A DNA stretch of 64,000 nucleotides from Halichondria panicea (GCF_963675165.1 NC_087377.1:17464518-17528517); one strand, 5' to 3'; positions 48,808 to 62,682 are shown, counted from the first letter of the stretch. Notes: generated by a model from the letters alone, not told the origin. Numbers and translations: made by a program.

Positions 48808-48928
48808 CCTAGCCTTGTTCCCATGCAGGCCGATTTATCTCTAAAATAACGCTAGGTCGCCTCCTATATATATAGTTATCAATCTATAGCGTTATTGTAG
48901 AGACAAATCGGCCTGGGAGCGAGGCTAG
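48808..48928. mobile_element. Palindromic MITE, family 2, unit 3
   Basis: Counterpart of the elements at 27362 and 38833. Just upstream (48670) only the final ctgctggacttttaa of CTU1 remains in this unit, so the CTU1 fragment has been nearly deleted. Confidence 0.88.
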
Positions 48929-49458
48929 CTCCCACTGACTCAGTTTTGACCCCATTGGTAACCCACATCCTAGTGAAGCCCCTCCCCTTTTCCACATAAT
49001 GGTCGGAATGTACATGCAGAGAATTCTTGATGTTTTCGGAGAACTGCAAATTAGGACATGCATGATGATGTGTTTTGTGAGGGGAAATTCTATATGTATA
49101 GCTATATAATTATAATAATTAATAATTATTCTACGTTATAGGAATTAGAAATGGATTAGATAAGTGAGGATTTGAAGTGGCGGAAATATATACACTGACC
49201 ATATTTTAGTTTCTCGGCTAAAAGTTTGGTGGTATGGCGCAGATCGTTGCCATTAGATTGTGCATGTTTGTACGTCATAATCATTAAAAGGTGATGGTGT
49301 ATACAGATCGATCTACAGGTCTACTCACTAATATATTATGTACAATGACAACAAACAGTAAAGAACATTCCGCTATATATAGTATAGCGGCAGTATAAAT
49401 AAAATAGTATATGTATACTTTAATAATAATTATATATCATTCAGTTTCTATAATAATA

Positions 49459-52400
49459 CTATATTAGTAGCCGTGCTTCAAGGCTTTCCTGTGAGTTAGA
49501 AAAACCTTTTATCCAATTAAAGGTCGTAGTTTTGTGCCACTCTTCATCATTTTCAAGCAATCCAGCAATGTACGACTTCTCTGAGCCAGACTCAGATGCA
49601 GCAGTCTCATCGACTTTAACGACTTCATTTTGCATGGTACTATGATCGTGTTCGCTGAATCTAGAGTGACTTGGCTTGAGCTGAACACCATCACTCATCG
49701 TATTCTTGCTCTGCACATAATATATATTTCACAGTCGGGCACTATATAAACAGTCTGATTTCTATTGAATTTAATATACAATGGAAACAAGCATAAATTA
49801 TATACTCTCCCAATAATAATTATATGCATATATAATTATACACACTTAATTATAATAATAGGCGATCCACCTGTCTATTGACATACCACATTGTTTTTTC
49901 CTGAGGCAGAAGTTGATACAGCGCTGTCCATTCTCTTTCTGCACTGCTTTAAGAAGTTTGTGACCTAAAAATTAGAAGTGATCTAAATGCTAAAAAATGA
50001 AACACGCACTTTTTCACTCCTGAGCACATGGAAGATGAATACGAACAAGCCTTGCAGTGAGTTAAAGATAGAGAACAACCATGCAAACACACTGGTGCTG
50101 TCGTCGACTAAGAGTAGTAGTCCAAACACCCAAGTCAGCCCGAGCAATGGAAGGAGAATTATAGTGGCCTTGAAGAGTTTTCTGCATACATATATATACA
50201 AGCATTAATTGGGATCAACGTGTTACTGAATAGCACGAATAAGAGTTGACACACTCACGAGAATAATTGTAACTGAGATTTCTTTTCTTCACTTCGTTGC
50301 ATGGCTGACTTTCTCTGTTTATAGACGCTGCGCAAAGCAGCCAAGAGGAAGAATACATTCACCTGTATAGGTATATACTAGTCGTCATAATTATAAAGGT
50401 AGGCTTAAAATAAACTGAGTACATGCATGCAAATGTGTACTCAAAAACTGATTTGCAAACCAATGCATGCATTTGCAAGCTATATAGAGATCTCACCAGA
50501 ACAACTAGTAGCATTGGTACAACAAATGCCCATATGGCTCCTTTATCACCGGTAACAGCAATCCAACAACTGAATGTACAAACATTAACAAATAAATAAA
50601 TATTGTCAGTTGTAAAGGTTTGTAATAAGTACGAATTTTTATATTGGGGGAAAGTACGAATTCTTTATTGGGGGAAGCGTTATATGTTGTAACATGCAAG
50701 CCATGCAGTTATTATAGAATTTGGAGATGCAGTTTCTATACTAAATTCACAATATAAAACTTACTAATCTTTTGTGCCATACTGGTCATGAATTGGTCCA
50801 GCAGATATAGCCACTGGTATCACTGGAACAACTGCAAGAAACATATATACCCCAGAACTTGATGCCATGATTATAGTCATCACCGCACATGCATACATAA
50901 ATGGATGAACCCTCGAGGGGTATAAGTACTTCATTCGAAAGATTGTCTTCTTTATTGTGCTCAATTAGATACATGTACTTAGTGTAAGCATCGTATATCT
51001 TTATTTTACCCCATCCAATAATAAAGAATATCCACCATTTCTTGGATATTTGGTTGAAGACAAGCACCAACATAAGATAGAGCATGATTCCCTCACACAG
51101 CATCCAAAAGAACACAGTAGTGAACAGGTAGTGAAGGAGAATAGCCACAAACGCACACGCTATCTGCGAACATTAAATGATCAATATAGAGTATCATATA
51201 CAGACTCTCGCTATAATCTGGCTCTCTGAATTATGGTCACCTCGATATACCGGTCGTTTTGTATATACTAACATAGCTATAGATATCTGCGATCTTATTA
51301 TTGCGATGCCATAAGCACTCGCAAAAATCGCAAATGGAGTAGTTACTATTATGTATATAAGGCTTAATTGCTGGCATGCATGTTGTCCGTTAAAGTTTTG
51401 AGGTAAACTGTACCAGCTATACAATATACAGCAAAATACGTTCAAGTATACCTTTTTGGCCACAACAGTCTTTACTCCTATTAACAGGAACACCACGTAA
51501 CCAAGGAGCAAAGAAATAGACAGGTTGAGATGGATGAAGTTATGAACCTTGGTCAGCAGCTCCTTTCTAAACATCAACAGCACAACAAGGTTTTATGCAT
51601 GAATGCAAAGTTTCAATAATTACCTCAATGTCAAGAAATAGACGATAGACAACAGAAGAAAGAAGATGGAGATGGAACAACCAACATAAGTCACCACTGA
51701 TAGAGCATCCCTGATCTCTGGAGTTGTGTCCTACAGAAGACCAAGAATAATAAGTAAATTAGTTCGCTGCATGAGGCTCACATTCAGTGCTCCATAGACA
51801 TCCATTAGAACAGCAAATGCTGTGAAATGACTGCTCTTACAGACAATATTATATACTCTCATTTGCTCGTCTTCATCCACACTGACTGTAATCACACCTT
51901 CCGTGGACCACGTGCTGTTGGCCGCATCACTGACAAAATAACGATAAGTGTGGTAATTAAAGCTGGACAACAATAAAGGACAATCATGCAGCTCACCTAG
52001 AAACACTCCAAAATACACATTTTGCATTTTTGGCTACTTCATCCTCAGAGAACTGCACACACAAACATGAATTAGTGTTGCTTGTAAGTCCAACTACCTT
52101 TTGGGTGGTGAAATTGAAGGTTGCCTGTGCCTGAGAGTTAGTTAACTTCAAATTGGAGAAGACTTGACTAGAAATAACTTGTGATACTGGTCTGGTCGTG
52201 TTCCTGTGTATATAAGCATACAATGAAACCAAGCAGAACATGACTTAGTACTAGCTGTTGATAATAATTATACATTTCAAGGTTGGTTTTTGGAAGAAAA
52301 TCTTCCAAGTTGGAAAATAGAATGTTGACTGCTACAACATTCCCTTCTGAAAATTGAGACAGACATGGATAAACAGATTTTGGTTACCAACAAAGTTTAC

Positions 52401-55400
52401 GAAATACCTAGAGCGCCTCTCTCCATAAGAAGAGCAGCTGATATGGCACTTTGGGCTGAGCCTGTTTCTTCACTGACTTTGACAACTTCAGGAAAGATAA
52501 TATCATCCACACTAGTGGGGTCAACTTCCATTGCAGATAGAACTGGTCGGTAAATGCAATACCATCATGCATCACCCATACAACATAATAGCAATACAAA
52601 TGGTGAAGTACGCATACCGATGTTTTGTCTCTCAAGTGTGACCTCCGTCACGTTGCCTGTATCCACAGCTTCACTCCTCAGTGCCAATGACACATACTGA
52701 CCATATAACTCTGCACTCAACAGCAATTGCTGACTCTCAGCAGAAGAATCCTGAAGTATATTTGCATGATTGTCAGGTAATTATCTGTATCTGTATTTAT
52801 ACCTCTTGTAATCTTTCCCATCCTTCTGTATTCCTCTCGTCCAGAACATTGTTGAGAACGTTCATAACTTCCTGCAAGGCACTAATAAAAGGGATGTTTT
52901 ATTTAACTTGTATATAGTCTTACTTCACTAAAATTGAGAGAAGACATGGGGCTAGCAGTCTCAACGTTTTGAATGAGGTAATTCACACTTGACTTGACGA
53001 TCGTATTAGTAGTGCTGAGGTCTTGGGGAAATATGGTGGAGTCTCCTGTTGTATTTACACTAGTAGCCTCCGCAAGAGAAACAAGAAGGTTGTCAACTTC
53101 GCTCTGAGATGCATTGTTCTGAGATGCATTTCTAGAAAATAGTTCATTTGCCTGAATGGGGAATAGAAAACTAGAGCTGATGAAAAATCGTCATGAATAA
53201 TATCATGGGCTTTTAAAGAGAAGAGGGCATGCAACTCAGGCTATTCTCTCAAACTTCCTCTGACTGATCTTGACGATAATTATAGACATTATAATATCAG
53301 TATACGTCACAGTGCATGTATTCGTGTAAAGTACTACAGTAACTGCATGCAGATTCAGTCTCACCCTGTCATTAAGTGAACTGATTACTTCGCTAGTGCA
53401 GTTATCAATATTCACTGCTTCCCAGACACCACCCAGTGTACAGAAACGAGTCGCAGTACCTATACATGCACATCAACACACAGTCACTTGGAATGATATT
53501 CAATGATACCTAAAGTTGTTCCATTTCCATTTTGTGGGCATTGCTGGGAATAGGAAAAGCCAGCCACAGTGGCAGGGAAGACAAGCCCCCATACAGAATC
53601 ACGTTCAGCTTCACAAACCACGCCTATAGAGAAACCATAAAAGCAAAAAACGTTTCCATTCATTTGCTATGACTATAAACGAGTATTAGTTGGGCAGAGT
53701 TCAACCAATAGTGTTTATGTATTCGGGTCGGTTGGAATCCGCCCAACTAAACGAGTATGAGGATGCAATCTCAGCCTCGCTTGTGTAAAGATTACACCCG
53801 AACTGTATAGTCTGAACACATCAATTTTAGCAGGTAGACATTTTAGCCATTAATACTGCAATGTGATTGGCTAAAGGTAGTAATGTACTTATACTTAGAC
53901 AACGAGTGCTGCAAGCTGCGCTGTGCTAATGCCTCTCACCATGTTATGCTTTCGCTCAAAACCTCAGTAATGTTACTATAGATAGAAGAGAAGAGGGATT
54001 GGAAACAGAAATGCCCTTGAAGTACTATCCGTATTTCCCCGCTTTTTTAATCGAGGCTTATTTCTAACGTGGGACTTTAAACATGAATAATTCATGAGAA
54101 TTGTTTTTGCTGTCTATGAAAAGTCCACGAGCAGTTTTACTGCTAAGGCCACTCCAAATGAGACTGTAGTTTCCCGTCAGAGACTCCAGTAAATTATAAG
54201 CGGATGTGAGCAGTATTATCATTATTCATTACTATGAGTATCATTATAAATGTGTTGCGTCATCAATGAATTTAAATTAATCACCCACAAAAATGTAACC
54301 ATACACACATACAACCACAAACAGTAAACAAAGAACAAGAAAAAAAGTAATTTCAATATTTCATTGGATATTTAGAAAAATAATGGCCATAATGCGGTAG
54401 CTAAAGCAGGAAGCGCGAGTTGGACGGGAAACTACAGTCTCATTTGGAGTGGCCTAAACATCAACTTCAAATCACAGTACACCACTTAGTGACACAACCT
54501 TATAGCTAGACTAACACAAGGTGAAACATGGATTGCTTCAGAGCTACTATCTAAACTTCATTGTAGAAGCATCACGTGCGTGAACCAGGACCTCATGAAA
54601 AGAAGAAGAAATTGTATGATCTCACACACTGAATGCATATGCGCAGAAGAAGGGGTGTATCCGCAATAGATTAAAGTTTGCAATGGCTGCTGGCGCGTGG
54701 CACTCACAAAAAGCAAACACTTTAGTGCAAGGCTAACTCATAAAGTTGAATAGAAAGTTTGTGTGAACAGATGATACTACCAAAGATTCTGAAGAGACTG
54801 CAACAGCCTTCACTGTGAGTAGAATGAGCCATAACTAGCTTATAGAGCACAAAGCTTTAGGTTGCAAATCCGGCCACGAATCATAATCGAAGTGAATGTG
54901 CTGTTAGTTTTCGTCGCATTGCAACTGTTGGAGCAGTTACAGCTGGAATACACACACACAGCCAGCCAGCAATAAGACACACAACTAATGGGAAGAGTAC
55001 AATACTTACTCACCAGTGACAGTCACATTAAAGGTGGTGGTGTTCATTCCAACAGGATTGACTGCTGTCACAGAATACAGGCCACTCTCACTGGGTAGTT
55101 GAACATGGTCTAGAGTGAATGTTGTGGTGGCTGGTGGAGAGGTGGTGCTGGTGTTTGTGATGGTGAGGACTCCTGTCCTCCCAGTGACGGCTGTAGCTGG
55201 AACACCATCAATGAACCAGGTGATCTCTGTCAGTGGCAGGTTGAAGTCAGTGATGGTTACAGTCAAGGTGAGAGTAGAACCAACTACAACTTCAATGTCT
55301 ACATCAACAGGGAGAGTGGGGCCAACTGTATGCAAGAAGAGATACATTTGTACTGCAATGATTACTGACTATAACACACTAACCAGCTTGAACGATGATA

Positions 55401-57531
55401 CTGAAAGAAGAGTCCATTCCGAAACGATTAGTTGCATTACATCGGTACATCCCATAGTTATCGGTAGTGGCTATTAAACTGAAGTTTCCACCAGTTGTGT
55501 CATTCCCAGTGTAAACAACTTCTACAGTACTGGCTACATCAAACCGCTCCCAAACAATTTCTATAGGAATGTCTCCAGTTACAACACACACAAGGTCCAC
55601 AGCGGTGTTCAGTAGCACAGGATCCGGCTGAATGGTGGTCACAACAGGAGGGTCTGCATGGTTGAGAGATATTAGTGCAGTTAGGCATACGTAGTTATAT
55701 GTCATACCTCCCAGCTCTATTGTCACAGTGTTACTGGAATAATACGTCTACCACAGATTAGTATACTGCATACAACTATATAGAGCACTGGATTATTGTG
55801 TGTAACTATGATCAGTGGCCATCAACAATAGTTATTATTGTCCAATAAAAGCAGATTCAGATATCTCAGCAGAATATTGAAGGAAAGAAAAAAGGATATG
55901 AACATCACTTCAACCACGAGAGGATCTATGCACTACTGACTCCACCGTCCACTGCTAATACTAGAGGAATACAGTACTTTTACACATAATTATGCATGAG
56001 CGCATACATGAAGGAACCACATTAAATGGTCTTGAAACAATCAGTATAATCTATTTAAACACTCAACTTACGGTTACAGACGAGTTCATCAGTTCCAGAC
56101 AACGACGCCACAAATCCATTCAAGCAGGTACAGTTGAACTGTCCCATGTTATTCAAACAAATATAATTTTGACCACAGTTGCATTGTATGGGAGATAATC
56201 TCATGCCTCCAGGGTAACCATAAGAACTGTAAGAGCCAAATCCATACACTGAAACACCTAGAACAGCTGAGCTGTTTTGATGGCGGATAGAATGAACTCC
56301 AGTAGACACACTTGTTCTACTTATGTGGCCACAAATCACTCCACTTGAACAGACAACATTTCTCCAGCCAGTAACAATGAAATTGTCTAATAATATTTGT
56401 GCAGTTTGAAAAAACTCGGAAGAAACATACACCGTGACATAGTTGGATACAAAAAGAGGAAACGCTTCGACAAAATAATTATTTGTAAACTGCTCAATTG
56501 GAGGGATTATCATCATGAATGGGACTCCATAAGCATACTGTGCCACCAGTACTGGAGAAGTGGATTCAATGCTACAGAAACTGTTAATAGGGATTTCAAA
56601 TTCTCTGAAGCTCCTTCCACTCTGTAACTGGAATTCACTGACTGATACAACAGTGTTGCAGTTCACAGCTACACTTGCTGCTCGGGCACTAAGAACACGA
56701 ATACGTTCACCAGAAGATCTACCCCCAAGAGATGCCACGAGAAATTTTGATCCCCATGATACAGTCGGAGGTACTTGTTCAACCAGGTGGTCACAGCCGC
56801 CTATACCTTGAGGTACTTGAGTACAATCAGATCCACTAAACACAGACAAAGGTTTGGAGCTAGTTATTCTTGTTCCTGTGAGATCATTATCACTTTCAAT
56901 CTGATATGTTTCCATACTATTTAGTGTTATTGTTGAGGAATCGAATTTGACAACAGTTTCATTTTCACAAGCCACCAACAAAATCACACTAGGAAAGTTA
57001 CTACTAATGGTGTCATAAGAGATTCCATAATATTCGTATTCATCAACTTCCATTTTAGAACATGGTAACGCTAAATAAGCATCTGTAGTACTTGAATAAA
57101 AAGATATCCCATACAAATTGATGTTTCCGTCAGTTTCAACACGGATCCCCTTGTTCCTTTCATTAACAGATAATACCTCAAAACTGGATGGAACGTTTAC
57201 ACTAGTTGAAGAGGTAGAAACGGTCCCACTGATATTAATTGGAGAGACTGTGAAATTAACAGCACTTGACTCTGGGTTTGTGATATACAAAAACAACTCG
57301 GGCTTGACTGGTCGAAGTTGAGCAGTATTACTTGGGAAACCAACCACAAATTTCTTGCCAGCACTTGATGAGGTCTCATCTAGGATTAATGAACAATTCA
57401 AGGTTTACATGCATAATAATTATAGACTACAAGAATTCAGTCCTAACTGTAATTTGTGCATTACAAGGTGAAGAAAATGTGATTATGATTATTATCAATG
57501 CAAAAGTAGATCTAGCAATTCTGTAGCTCAT
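49459..57531 (-). CDS. Adhesion GPCR 3 (IgGFc-EGF-2xIg-HRM-GAIN-7TM)
   Basis: Signal peptide 57457-57531; IgGFc/EGF 56072-57379; two Ig exons 55384-55653 ([20 protein letters not shown] .. YGMYRCNA) and 55014-55325 ([19 protein letters not shown] .. [10 protein letters not shown]) instead of CCP exons; HRM near 53513-53621 and 53350-53460; GAIN/GPS exons 53152-51781 with CVFW and [12 protein letters not shown]; seven-helix exons 51725-50010; tail from 49950 to 49459. All 7TM exons are open, including those broken in copies 1 and 2. Oddities: the first donor reads acag|ttagg where the others have acag|gtagg, so exon 1 cannot splice in the usual way; and in the GAIN exon near 52397 the longer form meets a TAA, so only the upstream donor (ctag|gtattt) keeps the frame. 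TM2 has one extra residue and the TM5 exon one fewer than copy 1. Confidence 0.85.
53640..55013. other. Long intron of aGPCR 3 with no CCP exons
   Basis: Homology to copies 1 and 2 ends near 53690. The interval contains a TIR element (54146-54455) and no open CCP-like exon. This is where the three CCP exons lie in copies 1 and 2. Confidence 0.65.
54146..54455. mobile_element. TIR element, family 1
   Basis: Termini aggccactccaaatgagact..gtagtttcccgtc and the complement ending catttggagtggcct, about 35 bp each. Same family as 20963-21233. No ORF. Confidence 0.88.
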
Positions 57532-59298
57532 AGTAATTACAGAGTTTAGTCTCTAGATCTATTCAGTGAGGCAAAACGGATATAATATTGATGTTTAGAG
57601 CTAGCCTAACTATAATATTATTGCCATGGACTCCACAGTTAGTTATACAAATCTTGGTCTATAGCAGATCAAGGAACAGTTTGGGCAAATATCAATCCTC
57701 AAACTGAGAAAATATTATAACTAATGAGCCCATAGCTTTCTGGGGTGGGCATTTTACTTTCGTCAGGCACAAACTTACTCTAGCTCAGCTTTGCAAGGTT
57801 TACTGACTCTGCAATTGCTCCACCATGTACTGTACTCTATCTAGATTGAGCACAGTGTGTGTCAGCTCTCTCTGTGTAGTTCTGGCAAAAACGGAATCAA
57901 TTACACTCGACGAAAATCGAATAGTTGGACAGTTTTTTCTAGTGATCACAGCTCCGACTGATCTATGCTGGAAGCAACGCTGGTTAAGTCCCATAGCCAC
58001 CTGTTGGTGTTTCTGTCTATAGCACTGACCAGGAGCAGAAGAGGGGATGGAGCATCTTACTAGTAGACTATATGCATAGTATTGCAGATTTTTTTATTTT
58101 ACAAATTTGCAGAGGTAAAAAAATAGCTATAAAATGTAAGCTAATACTAATCTGAGACCTGATACTATACAGACAGAGAACAGTATACAGTTAATACACG
58201 AAAGAGTACGGAGAGATTACAATTTAAGTTTGTAGCGAAATCCCATCCACATTAAAATTCAGGTTATTCCAGGCTGAGGTATAGTAGATCTATCTATAGG
58301 AAAAAAGAAGACTGAAACTTAGCAAACTGGACAGATAATTGTTGGGTGTTCTGGTGTCTGTGCGGGTATTGGTGGTATACTTGCTTGATAGTGGAGAATC
58401 AAAGATACTGAGACTATTCACTCTAATGCTATAGGGGTGGTGACATTATCATATATATATACTAGCTCTTACTGTCAATGTGTAAGTCTGAGTTGTCTCA
58501 AAGTCTAGCTAGATATGATGTGACAAAATTAATAGTTGACCAGTATCAGGCTCAAGTAAATTTAATGTCATTATTATGTATTGTAGTTTTTTTGTACAAA
58601 AATCAAAGGAAAAACTATAATTATGCTAACAAATGCCATAGACTAGGATCTACAACTGTAGTAACCACAGACCGTGCTCTATTATTCTGTGGTTGGTATT
58701 TTTGGAACAGTTTGGTAGTTAGAGCATGGCTGGGGTAGTTAGAGCACGATTGCTGCTAAGTGATTCTATAAGCTTCTAGCAATACTATCTTACTAACAAA
58801 GGCTCTATTCTCGAGTAAAGGCTAGTTTGCTTACCAGTACGTTGAAGGCCATTGCAGTCTCTCCAGAATCAGGAATAGCAAAATATTTTCGTAGAAGGTT
58901 GCTATTCTACTTAGTAGACTAGAGCCAATAGCTATTGGTAGCTGCAAGAAGCTAAAAACTACAAACCAGTTAATGCACTGTTTTACGCTCGTGCTCTATG
59001 CATTATTGGCCTCGCGGAAGTTCTCGAAGCTCATGTAGCTCGAGGCGAACTAGTACATGGAGGTTGTCAGGATGATCAGTGGCCATCAATAAAAGCAGAT
59101 TCAGATATCTCAGCAGAATATTGAGGGAAATCAAAAAGTCATCACTTCAACCACGAAAGGATGTGTGCACTACTCCACTGCCATTATTCGCAGGAATACA
59201 GTACTTTACACATATAATTATGTATGAACGCATACAGTCTTGAGTAGACTAGAAACAATCAGTATAATTATGACCTTCTATTTAAACACTCAACTTAC
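57532..59298. other. Interval between aGPCR 3 and 4; relic sequences
   Basis: The first about 200 bp repeat the copy 1 flank. At 58415-58500 a relic of the intron upstream of the CCP exons (ttcactctaatgct..taagtctgagttgt) remains, and 59070-59250 matches the intron between the Ig and IgGFc exons of copy 3 (55809-56030). No complete exon of the middle, GAIN or 7TM part was found. Confidence 0.6.
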
Positions 59299-60762
59299 CG
59301 GTACAGACAACTTCATCTGTTTCAGACAATGAAGCCACAAATCCATTCAAGCAGCTACAGTTGAACTGTCCCATGTTATTCAAACAAATAGAATTTTGAC
59401 CACAGTTGCATTGTATGGGAGATAATCTCATGCCTCCAGGGTAACCATAAGAATTTGTTGCGTCGAATCCATACACTGAAACACCTAGAACAGCTGAGCT
59501 GTTTTGATGGCGGATAGAATGAGCTCCAGTAGACACATTCCTTCTACTTATGTGGCCACAAATCTCTCCACTTGAACAGAAAACATTCCTCCAGTCAGTA
59601 ACAATGGAATTATCTAATAATATTTGTTCAGGTTGAAAAAACTCAGAAGAAACATACACCGTGACATAGTTGGATACGCGGAAAAGAAGAAACGCTTCGA
59701 CCAAATAATTATTTGTAAACTGCTCAATTGAAGGGATTATCATCATGAATGGGTCTCCCACGCCATCACTATCCCTACCATATGCATACTGTGCGACCAG
59801 GACTGGAGAAGTGGATTCAATGCTACAGAAACTGTTAATAGGGATTTCAAATTCTCTGAAGCTCCCTCCACTCTGCAACTGGAATTCACTGACTGATACG
59901 TTAGTGTTGCAGTTCACAGTTACACTTGCTGCTCGGGCACTAAGAACACGAATACGTTCACCAGAAGATCTACCATCGAGAGATGCTACGAGGAATTTTG
60001 ACCCCCATGTCACAGTCGGAGGTACTTGTTCAACCAGGTGGTCACAGTAGTTTATATCTTGAGGAACACTAGCACACTCAGCTCCACTAAACACAGACAA
60101 AGGTTTGGAGCTTGTTATTCTTGTTCCTGTGAGATCATGATCACTTTCTATCTGATATGTTTCCATACTATTTAGTGTTATTGTTGAGGAATTGAATTTG
60201 ACAAGTGTTCCATTTTCACAAGCCACAAACAAAATCACATTAGGAAAAATAAAAATGTCATAGGAGATTCCATAATATTCGTATTCATCAACTGCCATTT
60301 TATAACATGGTAACGCTAAATAAGCATCTGCAGAACTTGAAGGTAATAAGATATCCCATACAAATTGATGTTTCCGTCAGCTTCAACAAGGATCCCCTTG
60401 TTCCTTTCATTAACAGATAAAACCTCAAAACTGGATGGAACGTTTACCCTTGTTGAAGAGTTAGAAATGTTTCCACTGATATTAATTGGAGAGACTGTGA
60501 AATTAACAGCACTTGACTCTGGATTTGTGATAAACAATGACAACTCGATTCCTGAAATTGTATTCACCGCATTTCTTGGGAAACCGACAACGAATTTCTT
60601 GCCAGCAGTTGATGAGGTCTCATCTAGGATTTTAATGGAACATGCATAATAGTTAGACTACAAGAATTCAGTCCTACCTGTAATTTGAGCATCACAAGAT
60701 GTTGCAAATGTGATCACGATTATTGCCAATGCCAAAGTAGAACTAGCAATTCTGTAGCTCAT
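59299..60762 (-). pseudogene. Adhesion GPCR 4, truncated ectodomain copy
   Basis: Only the signal-peptide exon (60678-60762) and the IgGFc/EGF exon (59299-60623) remain. One extra base near 60340 (tattaccttcaag against ttttattcaag in copy 3) shifts the frame so that a TAG follows; downstream the frame is open to [17 protein letters not shown]. Its 5' part and flank match copy 2, while its downstream intron matches the Ig-type copy 3, so it looks like a recombinant. If transcribed, it could at most give a soluble fragment. Confidence 0.85.
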
Positions 60763-62157
60763 TTTTATTTTTAGTAACTGGTTGAATTTAGTCTCTGTAT
60801 CTATTTCGTGAGGCAAAACGATATATTAATGTTTAGAGAGCTAGCTTAATTATTGCCATGGACTCCACAGTTCATCATATACAAATCAATTAGACTTGCG
60901 TGGTCTACAAACAGTTTCACTTTAGGCGTCCTTAAACTCTTGGATTGAGCGTGGTTTATAGGTGTCCAAACTTTCAATGACAGTTTCGTGGATGTCACTG
61001 TCAGGATATATAGGTATCTATCACATCTAAAGTTAAAGAGATCTCCCACTTGCTTCTGTGTTGGACTTGATCCAGAGCAGTCTTAATAAAGGCATAAGAA
61101 GATCAAGAAGATGAATCTGATTAATAGGAGAAGTCATGAAGAGGAGTATGCGACTCCCACGCACATTCCATTCTAAATCTCAGACTGAATCGTCACTAAC
61201 ACTTCTAAACTGTTACCATGAATAAAATTAAATATGGGCTGGAGGTACAAACCACAGCAGACCATGTGCGTGTATGGTGATATCCTAATTAACCGCTACA
61301 CCTACGCACCCACTTAAGTTGCGGTCTGATAGTGACGTGGTATGACATACTTGTACAGTAACCTAGTTTACACTACAACTGCTACAGTTGGATACTCCTC
61401 TTCATACACTCCTGTTATCATTAATAGACCTTTAAACTGTTACGTAATTACGTATTCGTGCTTACTTATACTTTTAAAGAGAAGTATGATTCGGTAATTA
61501 CGATTTCTTTTTTGCTATTTTAGTTACATGATTATGGTTTAATCGATACTTGAGAGGGTCACCTGCAATAATAGTACGATGCACGCCGGTTTCAAACTTT
61601 TTTTCGCAGAGACCAATTTGTTAGATGTCTACCATTGACCGTTGTGATGAGAGTATACAATTTAAACACATATTTTAGCAACTGGTTAATTGATCAACAG
61701 ATTTAGTTCTCTATATATTCAGTGAGGCAAAAAATGCTCACTAGGTCTAGTTTTAATAGTAGCCATGCTAAATCTCTGAAATATCAAGAGATGATAACTG
61801 CAGGATTACAACACCATAATTATTTAGTCCAATATGTACATGTAGAATGGAATGTGCGTGGGAGTTGGATACTCCTCTTCATACACTCCTGGTCTCACCT
61901 ACATCACTATTGTACCAGACAACTAGTAGGAAAGAATAAACTATGTTATTCATTGCCTAGCCTCGATTCCAGGCCGCAGGGAAAAGCTGTTGAACGGGCT
62001 GGAGTCGAGGCTATTCATTGCTTTACTGGCAGACAATTAAATAGTGATGATTATCTTTGTCATTATTATGTTATTTTTCAAATTTGATTTCGCCTACTAT
62101 GGTTTTAAGTGGGAGTTGTGTACTCTTCCTGGTGAACTCTTGTTCCTTGATTAGGCA
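60763..62157. repeat. Duplicated 5' flank of aGPCR 4
   Basis: Partner of 46853-48225. Contains one unit-specific family-2 MITE (61956-62013: cctagcctcgattccaggcc .. ggagtcgaggcta) that is absent from the partner. No gene seen. Confidence 0.8.
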
Positions 62158-62159
62158 TG

Positions 62160-62270
62160 TCTACATCTGTAGCTCTCTTTGTGTCGGACTTGGAGGCCAT
62201 ATATCTGTAGCTCTCTCTGTGTCGGACTTGGAGGCCATATCTGTAGCTCTTTTTGTGTCAGACTCTGGAC
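62160..62270. repeat. 36-38-bp minisatellite, about 3 copies
   Basis: Third version of the locus at 36672 and 48229, differing in copy number. Confidence 0.85.
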
Positions 62271-62599
62271 TATATTTGGTCTAGTTGTTCGCCTAACCGT
62301 TATAAAAACTAAAACTCGGCCTGTGATCGAGGCTATAAAGTAAAACAACATTTTGTCTGCTTTCTACTCAATCAGTGTAGGCTAGTTCCTACTGATGTTG
62401 TGTGTGCTAAATACTATTGAGGTTTGTGCAAAGTCATTAAAATTATCAACATGTGCATGTGTAGTTAATGATCTTTACCAAATTTAAATTTAATCATGAC
62501 AAGCCTATCTAGAGCTATAGCTCACTGCATGCACTGATAGCGTAGCTACGGTTACATTATCATCAACCACACTATTGATGAGTCATGCAGGAAGCACAT

Positions 62600-62682
62600 T
62601 GTGCTTGAAAAACAGATGACCTTTTTTTATTAAAATATATTTTGCTCCCCCCTATCAAGAATCCTGGATCCGCCCCTGAAGG
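62600..62682. mobile_element. hAT-like terminal remnant
   Basis: Ends ..aatcctggatccgcccctga directly before caaggccgctt-like flank sequence (aaggccgcttaaaggtgg) seen without it near 48630. Poorly bounded on the left. The surrounding 62271-63258 has no gene; it includes the empty LINE site at about 62838. Confidence 0.45.
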
